Under the pieces are notes generated by a model. It worked only from the letters and a program-made list of their open reading frames with translations, had not been told where the DNA came from and made no database searches. Made by a program: the position numbers and the translations under genes. From contig JAFGJF010000298.1 of assembly GCA_016929205.1 (NCBI GenBank), positions 1 through 10,367 of the forward strand: a stretch of 10,367 nucleotides of DNA, in the 5' to 3' direction. How positions within the stretch are numbered: position 1 is the stretch's first letter; every line of letters starts with the position of its first letter. The DNA is from Anaerolineae bacterium. GTDB taxonomy: Bacteria > Chloroflexota > Anaerolineae > JAFGEY01. This document shows positions 5,990 to 10,367 of the stretch, piece by piece.

Positions 5990-6820
5990 ATGACAACACT
6001 CAACATCGGCTGCGCCCTCTGGACGCTCGGTCCGACGCCGGACGTGGACACCCTCAAGCGCCACATGGCGGCTGTGGCCGAGATCGGCTGTACGTCCGTT
6101 CAGCCCTGGGCAATCAACCACGAGTACACACCCTGCATCCTCGACCCCGAAGTGGGATCGGGCAAAGACCGCCAGGCAGCCATCCGGGCCGCCGAGGAAC
6201 TGGGTATCACGTTTAGCGGCTTTTGCTGCCAGTTGCAGGGACCACGGGGGTACGGCGGCCTGGAATGCGAGGACGGCCTGGAAGAACGAATCAGGCGCAC
6301 CAAGGTCTCGTTGAGCGTATCCGTCGACCTGGGCGGAGAAGGGATCCCGGTTTCCACCCACGTCGGCCACATCCCAGACGATCCCACGCACCCCGATTAC
6401 GCCATCCTGCTCAGATCGGTGAGCGCCATCGCCGCACACGCCGAACGGATTGGTGCGACTTTTTGCCCGGAGACGGGGCAGGAAAGCGCCACCACGCTCA
6501 AACGGTTCATCGAGGACATCGGCTCGCCGAACGTCAAGGTCAACTTTGATCCCTGCAACCTGATGCGGTTCGGCAGCGCCGACGGCGTGATCGAGGGGGT
6601 ACATATCCTAAAAGGTCTTATCGTTCACACCCACGCCAAAGACTGGAACCCGGAAACGCGCCGTGCCACCTGCGGTGAGGGCACGGTCCCGTGGGACCGT
6701 TATATCGAGGCACTAAAACAGATTGGCTACAACGGCGTGTGTGCGATCGAGGACGAGTCGGGCGTGCACGACATGCTGGGGTCGATACGCAAGAGTTTTG
6801 AATTCTTGAGCCGCTATTGA
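5990..6820 (+). CDS. Sugar phosphate isomerase/epimerase-like TIM-barrel protein
   Basis: 276 residues, the usual size for the xylose-isomerase-like (AP_endonuc_2) TIM-barrel family. Metal-site candidates sit at the ends of strands in the right order: Glu161 in FCPETGQE, Asp187 in VKVNFDPCN, His213/His215 in IVHTHAKDW, and Glu254 in CAIEDESG. His124 and His127 (STHVGH) lie in the earlier barrel strand. Family members interconvert ketoses, epimerise sugars or sugar acids, or act on inositols; the sequence does not say which. The start ATG follows AAAGGTAAAAGA. The stop TGA overlaps the start of the next gene by four bases, implying translational coupling with the P-loop protein. Cytoplasmic, no signal peptide. 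Confidence 0.85.
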   Translation: MTTLNIGCALWTLGPTPDVDTLKRHMAAVAEIGCTSVQPWAINHEYTPCILDPEVGSGKDRQAAIRAAEELGITFSGFCCQLQGPRGYGGLECEDGLEERIRRTKVSLSVSVDLGGEGIPVSTHVGHIPDDPTHPDYAILLRSVSAIAAHAERIGATFCPETGQESATTLKRFIEDIGSPNVKVNFDPCNLMRFGSADGVIEGVHILKGLIVHTHAKDWNPETRRATCGEGTVPWDRYIEALKQIGYNGVCAIEDESGVHDMLGSIRKSFEFLSRY

Positions 6821-7398
6821 ACGCGACAATCGTCCTGATCGGCCCGATGAGCGTTGGCAAGAGCACGATCGCCCAGTTGCTGGCGGAACGGCTCGGCATT
6901 GAGCGCGTCTCGCTCGACGATCTGCGTTGGGATTACTATGACGAGATCGGCTATGACCGGGAAAAGGGATCGCGCATCGTCGACAACGAAGGAATAGGCG
7001 CCCTGCTCAAATATTGGAAACCATTCGAAGTGTATGCCGTAGAACGAGTTGTCTCCGATCACGACAATTGTGTGATCGACTTTGGGGCAAGCCATTCCGT
7101 GTTCGAGGATCCGGCACTGTTTGCACGCGTGCAGAATGCACTGGCCCCAATCGAGCACGTGATCCTGCTTTTGCCCTCACCCGATCTCGACGAATCGGTG
7201 GCGATATTGAACGCGCGCTTTTCTCCAATGACCGAGGGGGATTTTGGTGAGGTCGATCCGGACCTGCTTGCGATGAATGAACATTTTGTCAAACATCCTT
7301 CAAATCATCGGCTGGCGACAATGACCGTTTACACCAAAGGTCACTCTGCCGAGGAAACATGTGACGAGATTGTAAAAAGAATAAAAGAGACAGAATAG
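6817..7398 (+). CDS. P-loop ATPase, shikimate-kinase-like fold, function unknown
   Basis: 193 residues starting at a TTG that overlaps the preceding stop (TTGA). Walker A is IGPMSVGKST (8-17). CVIDFGAS (85-92) is a plausible Walker B strand. Asp34/Asp35 in VSLDDLRWDYY sit where small-molecule kinases hold an acceptor or Mg-binding Asp. HVILLLPSPDLDESVAIL (114-131) is the later strand and helix. The first downstream ATG lies inside the P-loop, so a TTG start is needed. There is no independent ribosome site, so translation probably depends on the upstream gene. It lacks the G-G-G substrate motif of true shikimate kinases, so I do not name it as such. Coupling to an isomerase-like gene suggests phosphorylation of a sugar or related small molecule; this is inference. 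Confidence 0.7.
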   Translation: MNATIVLIGPMSVGKSTIAQLLAERLGIERVSLDDLRWDYYDEIGYDREKGSRIVDNEGIGALLKYWKPFEVYAVERVVSDHDNCVIDFGASHSVFEDPALFARVQNALAPIEHVILLLPSPDLDESVAILNARFSPMTEGDFGEVDPDLLAMNEHFVKHPSNHRLATMTVYTKGHSAEETCDEIVKRIKETE

Positions 7399-7748
7399 AC
7401 TCAACCCACGCCCGAAACACCGCCGCGACCTCCTTGTGCAAGACAGCCACCTGGATAGCCCAAGTTCGCTGATTTAGTCTGTACGACTACTTTAGAATAT
7501 GGGCAGCCTTTCTCCCAGCATCGACATAGAGAGTCAGCAGATTTTCATCAGCGCGCTTTGGTGCTCCTCTGCTTTTCGGGTATAATGTCTGCCATACACA
7601 CATTTACTCTCAATACGGGTCTCGACCATATCCTATCCGGTTTGCAGGTCGTTCAGCATCCCAAACACAAAACAGCAACTCGCTTGGGCCGCAGTGATAC
7701 GATACGTCTTGATTGACAATCACATCTTGTGGGAGAAGCAATATCAAT
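7399..7748. other. 350-base intergenic region without a supported gene
   Basis: It holds a promoter-like site at 7558-7586 and a leader of about 155 bases for the GNAT gene. TAGTC and GACTA at 7475-7489 form only a five-pair stem without a T-run, so no terminator is called. The first 75 bases are open for 24 codons after the kinase stop on the plus strand and for about 35 codons on the minus strand, but neither has a start, a ribosome site or a family I can name. Confidence 0.6.
7558..7586 (+). promoter_or_regulatory. Putative sigma70-type promoter for the GNAT-to-LysE block
   Basis: TTGGTG (7558-7563) and a perfect TATAAT (7581-7586) are separated by 17 bases. Transcription would start near 7593, about 155 bases before the GNAT ATG. 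Confidence 0.5.
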
Positions 7749-8708
7749 ATGCTAAATTTCGAGGTTCATTCCAAAGGATCAGTTGATGCAGAGGAACTGG
7801 CTGCTTTCACGCATAGAGCATACAACATTCTGCCCATTCCTTACAGATACGGATCAACGTTGAACGAGATCGAAACAGTCCTCAGGAAGGATTGTCCCGA
7901 GTTTATTGCCACTGCGCGCGAGGATGGCGCGCTCGTGGGTTGGGCAGGCGTCTATCACTGGACGGACTCGATGGCCTATTTTTTGAGCTGGCATCCCCTG
8001 GTCATTCCCCCCGATCCAGAGATATCCCAACAACTTGTCCGTCAGTGCATCGCGTACACGGCATCTTCAGGCAGAGACAGAATGGAAGTCTTTTTGATGA
8101 ACCTGAAAGATGAGTACAGGGACAGTGCCGCGGCGCTTGGTGAGATATACCGTGCAGTGGGGATGGTGCGAGGCTACGAGTGGGCCTTTATGGAAGCGGA
8201 TTTGACGCATCTGAATTTTTCGATATGGGAGATCCCGCATACAATGACCATCCGCTCGCTCGCCGAGGTTTCAAATGACGAACTCTGGCCCAGCTATGAT
8301 GCGGCCTTTTCCAGTGGTGGGGATCGCCGCTATGAGAACCAGTCCGAAGCGCAGCGCCGTGAGAATTTTGAGACGTTTTTCTCACGAGAGGTGCCGATTG
8401 ACGAGGATGCCTCTATCGTCCTCTTTGATCGAGAGCGGATCGTCGGCTTTGTGAAAATCGACATCGTCAAGGCCGGCGCTTACGTGCATGGCGTGGGCGT
8501 CGTCCCCGACTATCGCGGGCAGGGGTTTGCCAGGTTTGTCCTTGGAACCAGCTTGCGCAGAGCCGCCGCGAATAATCACCAAAAGATGGTGCTCGAAGTG
8601 GACGTTGAGAACCAGGCCGCAATGGGACTCTATAACAGCCTTGGATTCAAGACAGTAAAAGGTTCAATCAGCTACATATGGGAAAAAGTAGCAGCTCGAG
8701 ATACGTGA
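7749..8708 (+). CDS. Tandem GNAT acetyltransferase (two-domain)
   Basis: 319 residues, about twice the length of a single GNAT domain. The C-terminal half is clear: IVLFDRERIVGFVKIDIV (223-240), then GVGVVPDYRGQGFAR (248-262) with the R-x-x-G-x-A acetyl-CoA loop, and NQAAMGLYNSLGFK (288-301). The N-terminal half has the same strand layout (FIATAREDGALVGWAGVYHW, 52-71) but no recognisable acetyl-CoA loop, so it is probably a degenerate partner domain, as in other tandem GNATs. Acceptor unknown. I use the ATG at 7749; GGGAGAAG lies about 13 bases upstream, a little far. A TTG at 7713 in the same frame has no ribosome site. It ends 31 bases before the propeller gene and is probably first in that transcript. 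Confidence 0.83.
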   Translation: MLNFEVHSKGSVDAEELAAFTHRAYNILPIPYRYGSTLNEIETVLRKDCPEFIATAREDGALVGWAGVYHWTDSMAYFLSWHPLVIPPDPEISQQLVRQCIAYTASSGRDRMEVFLMNLKDEYRDSAAALGEIYRAVGMVRGYEWAFMEADLTHLNFSIWEIPHTMTIRSLAEVSNDELWPSYDAAFSSGGDRRYENQSEAQRRENFETFFSREVPIDEDASIVLFDRERIVGFVKIDIVKAGAYVHGVGVVPDYRGQGFARFVLGTSLRRAAANNHQKMVLEVDVENQAAMGLYNSLGFKTVKGSISYIWEKVAARDT

Positions 8709-8739
8709 TATCGAAAACGCCCCACTATTCGAGGAGAAA

Positions 8740-9849
8740 ATGAATATGGACCTGGACAAATCAAAGCTCTTTACACCGATCACGCATCCGGAGACCGGGC
8801 TATCACTCTATCTTTTGACCGAAAAGGTGGCCCCGGTTCAGCAGAATTTTTATTTCGTCAACTCGGGCATGACCGATGACGCGCGTTTTTTGTGGTTCTA
8901 CTGCGCTTTTCCGCCGTCCCCGGTCAAGACGCTGGGCGTGATCGATTTCGAAGCGGGTACCGTGCGCCATGTTCCGCAGACACAGTTTAATGGTTCAACC
9001 CCCTACGTCGACCCGGCGTCCGGTACTGTCTTCTGGGGAGCGCGCGAGTCGATCTGGCGTCTCTCGCCGACCGAGACCGATGCCATGCCCGATCTGGTCA
9101 ACTCGCTGCCTCCGGATGTTGTCCGCACGCGCACAGTCCATCGCCTGGCGACACACCTGACCCGTTCTGCCGACGGCACCGAATTTCTCGTGGATGCGGC
9201 GTTGGGCATCCAATGGATCTTGGGCACACTGCCGCTCGACGGCGGCGATTTCCAGTTGTGGCATCGCTTTGATCGCAACTATAACCACGCCCAGTTCAGC
9301 CCAACCGATCCGGACATGGCCTTGTTTGCCGAGGAGAACCATCCCGATCCGATCACAGGGCTGCGCTTCCCGATCGTCGATCGGATGTGGCTGATCCGGC
9401 GCGGCGAGCATCCCCGGCCTGTATATGATGAACCAACGCGCGTCACCCATGAGTGGTGGGATGCCGATGGCGAGCACGTGTGGTGTGTCTGGGGTCATGA
9501 ATCGTGGCGCACCCATATCGAAACGTGCGCCGTGGAGAAAATCGCCTGGCCCGCTCACTGCTGGCACGCGCATAACAGCATCAACAGCGATTTCCTCATT
9601 TGCGACTCGAACGAAAAATTCTTTCGCGGCTGCCCGTCGGCGGTGTATTTCTTGAATCGCCACAGCGGCAAAACGCTCAAGCTTGTGGACAATCCCGGCA
9701 TGGGCGGGATCACCGGATCGAGCTACCACATCGACCCTCATCCGCGCTTCTGCGGGCAGGATCAATTTGTCGTCTTTACGACCACGATCAGAGGCGAAGT
9801 TGACCTGGCGATCGTCAAAACCGCCGACCTGGTCGATAGGACAGCGTGA
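8740..9849 (+). CDS. Oligogalacturonate-lyase-like seven-bladed beta-propeller protein
   Basis: 369 residues with repeated propeller-blade strands: ARFLWFYCAF, GTVFWGARESIWRL, TEFLVDAALG, EHVWCVWG, QFVVFTTTIRGEVDLAIV. Conserved His are clustered: NYNHAQFSP (His183), THEWW (His237), HCWHAHNSINSD (His273-278), SSYHIDPHPRF (His330, His334). This order resembles PL22 oligogalacturonate lyases, where three His and one Gln hold Mn2+ and another His acts as base during cleavage of pectin-derived digalacturonate. Here the last cluster reads H-I-D-P-H-P rather than the H-P-H-P I recall, so the metal site may differ and the substrate is not certain. No signal peptide, so cytoplasmic as PL22 enzymes often are. 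GAGGAG precedes two in-frame ATGs (8740 and 8746); the second has the better spacing. One base separates its stop from the VOC gene. Confidence 0.72.
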   Translation: MNMDLDKSKLFTPITHPETGLSLYLLTEKVAPVQQNFYFVNSGMTDDARFLWFYCAFPPSPVKTLGVIDFEAGTVRHVPQTQFNGSTPYVDPASGTVFWGARESIWRLSPTETDAMPDLVNSLPPDVVRTRTVHRLATHLTRSADGTEFLVDAALGIQWILGTLPLDGGDFQLWHRFDRNYNHAQFSPTDPDMALFAEENHPDPITGLRFPIVDRMWLIRRGEHPRPVYDEPTRVTHEWWDADGEHVWCVWGHESWRTHIETCAVEKIAWPAHCWHAHNSINSDFLICDSNEKFFRGCPSAVYFLNRHSGKTLKLVDNPGMGGITGSSYHIDPHPRFCGQDQFVVFTTTIRGEVDLAIVKTADLVDRTA

Positions 9850-9850
9850 T

Positions 9851-10249
9851 ATGAAGCAGTCGCTTATCCACGTTGCTCTGGTCGTGCGCGACTATGACGA
9901 GGCCATCGCCTTTTATTGTGACAAACTCCATTTCGACCTCGTCCAAGATACCTACCAGCCCGAACAGGACAAGCGCTGGGTCGTCGTCGCGCCCCCCGGC
10001 TCGGTCGGCACCCAGCTCTTACTGGACCGGGCATCGACGCCAGAGCAGGAGGCGTTTATCGGCAACCAGGCCGGCGGCCGGGTGTTCCTATTCCTGCGCA
10101 CGGATGACTTTTGGCGCGATTATAACGAGATGCTTTCGGCCGGGATCACCTTTGTCAGGGAGCCAAAGGACGCGCCATACGGGACGGTGGCAGTGTTCCA
10201 GGATCTGTACGGTAATCTGTGGGATCTCGTCGAGCTGAGGCAAGGATAA
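9851..10249 (+). CDS. VOC superfamily (glyoxalase/bleomycin-resistance fold) protein
   Basis: 132 residues with two beta-alpha-beta-beta-beta modules. Module one is IHVALVVRDYDEAIAFYCDK (6-25; His7 is the first metal-ligand position), then WVVVAPPGS and TQLLLDRA. Module two is VFLFLRTDDFWRDYNEML, then ITFVREPKDAPYGTVAVFQD and GNLWDLVE (Glu128, last ligand position). Members include glyoxalase I, fosfomycin-modifying enzymes, dioxygenases and drug-binding proteins. Nothing here selects one; uncharacterised VOC proteins of this length are common. The ATG follows the propeller stop by one base, with AGGA nine bases upstream inside the preceding gene, so translation is coupled. The stop is three bases before the LysE-family ATG. 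Confidence 0.88.
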   Translation: MKQSLIHVALVVRDYDEAIAFYCDKLHFDLVQDTYQPEQDKRWVVVAPPGSVGTQLLLDRASTPEQEAFIGNQAGGRVFLFLRTDDFWRDYNEMLSAGITFVREPKDAPYGTVAVFQDLYGNLWDLVELRQG

Positions 10250-10252
10250 AAC

Positions 10253-10367
10253 ATGTTCGAGATCTCACACTTGCTCACGTTTACCCTGGTCGTCCTTGCT
10301 CTGTTTCTCGTGCCCGGGCCGGCGGTGTTATTGACCCTCGCCACAAGCATGCGTGGCGGACGTAAAG
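10253..10367 (+). CDS. LysE/RhtB family amino-acid exporter, 3'-truncated by the window edge
   Basis: Only the first 38 codons are present. The N-terminal helix is hydrophobic (LLTFTLVVLALFLVPGPAVL), followed by LLTLATSMRGGRK. The V-P-G-P turn followed by a G-x-R-x-G loop is the signature start of LysE/RhtB inner-membrane exporters of about 205 residues that remove excess amino acids or related compounds. AAGGATAAAAC upstream supports the ATG at 10253. Three bases separate it from the VOC stop, so it belongs to the same operon. The substrate cannot be predicted from this fragment. Confidence 0.8.
   Translation, partial: MFEISHLLTFTLVVLALFLVPGPAVLLTLATSMRGGRK

Noticed and set aside
7376..7487. 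Minus-strand stretch of about 35 open codons (W-A-I-Q-V-A-V-L-H-K-E-V-A-A-V-F-R-A-W) after the kinase-like gene
   Set aside because: It looks amphipathic and coding-like, but it has no start or ribosome site, overlaps the kinase-like 3' end, and I cannot tie it to a family. A transposase or other relic is possible but unsupported.
7475..7489. TAGTC/GACTA inverted repeat as terminator or operator
   Set aside because: Only five base pairs, AT-rich, without a T-run or a matching partner site.
8995..9765. 256-codon minus-strand frame opposite the propeller gene
   Set aside because: The plus-strand gene has a ribosome site, family-like His clusters and operon spacing; the antisense frame has none of these.

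Overview
The window reads as a piece of a bacterial chromosome, probably from the Chloroflexota (Anaerolineae-like). This is an inference. It rests on a lipoprotein with a long Pro/Thr linker of the kind common in that phylum, moderate-to-high GC, and a mix of carbohydrate-active enzymes, GNAT acetyltransferases and small orphan enzymes. There is no rRNA, tRNA, CRISPR array, insertion sequence or phage gene.

Layout. (1) 1-495 (+): the C-terminal part of rubrerythrin, cut by the window edge. (2) 617-4755 (-): a leftward block. In its own reading order it holds a GNAT acetyltransferase, the remnant of a SAM methyltransferase, a nucleoside deaminase, a HEAT-repeat gene whose frame is broken twice at A-runs, a small SAM methyltransferase, a C-terminal remnant of a hemolysin III/PAQR protein, and a GH35/DUF5597-type beta-galactosidase. 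It converges on rubrerythrin. (3) 4756-5017: a divergent promoter region. (4) 5018-7398 (+): a GH16 lipoprotein, a xylose-isomerase-like TIM-barrel protein, and an overlapping P-loop kinase-like protein. (5) 7399-7748: a non-coding stretch with a good sigma70-type promoter. (6) 7749-10367 (+): a tandem GNAT protein, an oligogalacturonate-lyase-like beta-propeller, a VOC protein and the start of a LysE/RhtB exporter. The last three are spaced by 1-3 bases and look like one operon.

Functionally the window suggests scavenging of plant or algal polysaccharide. A secreted GH16 would cut beta-glucans outside the cell. A signal-less GH35-type enzyme would act on galactosides inside. An isomerase/epimerase-like protein and a pectin-lyase-fold propeller would handle sugar derivatives. 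The GNATs, deaminase, VOC protein and LysE exporter look like resistance or housekeeping accessory genes with no shared pathway that I can demonstrate.

I do not see a clearly new molecular system. The most informative unlisted signal is gene decay in 2.27-4.26 kb: two protein remnants hidden in gaps between genes, and one gene with two compensating single-base A-run lengths that is either an assembly artefact or a real slippage-dependent gene.
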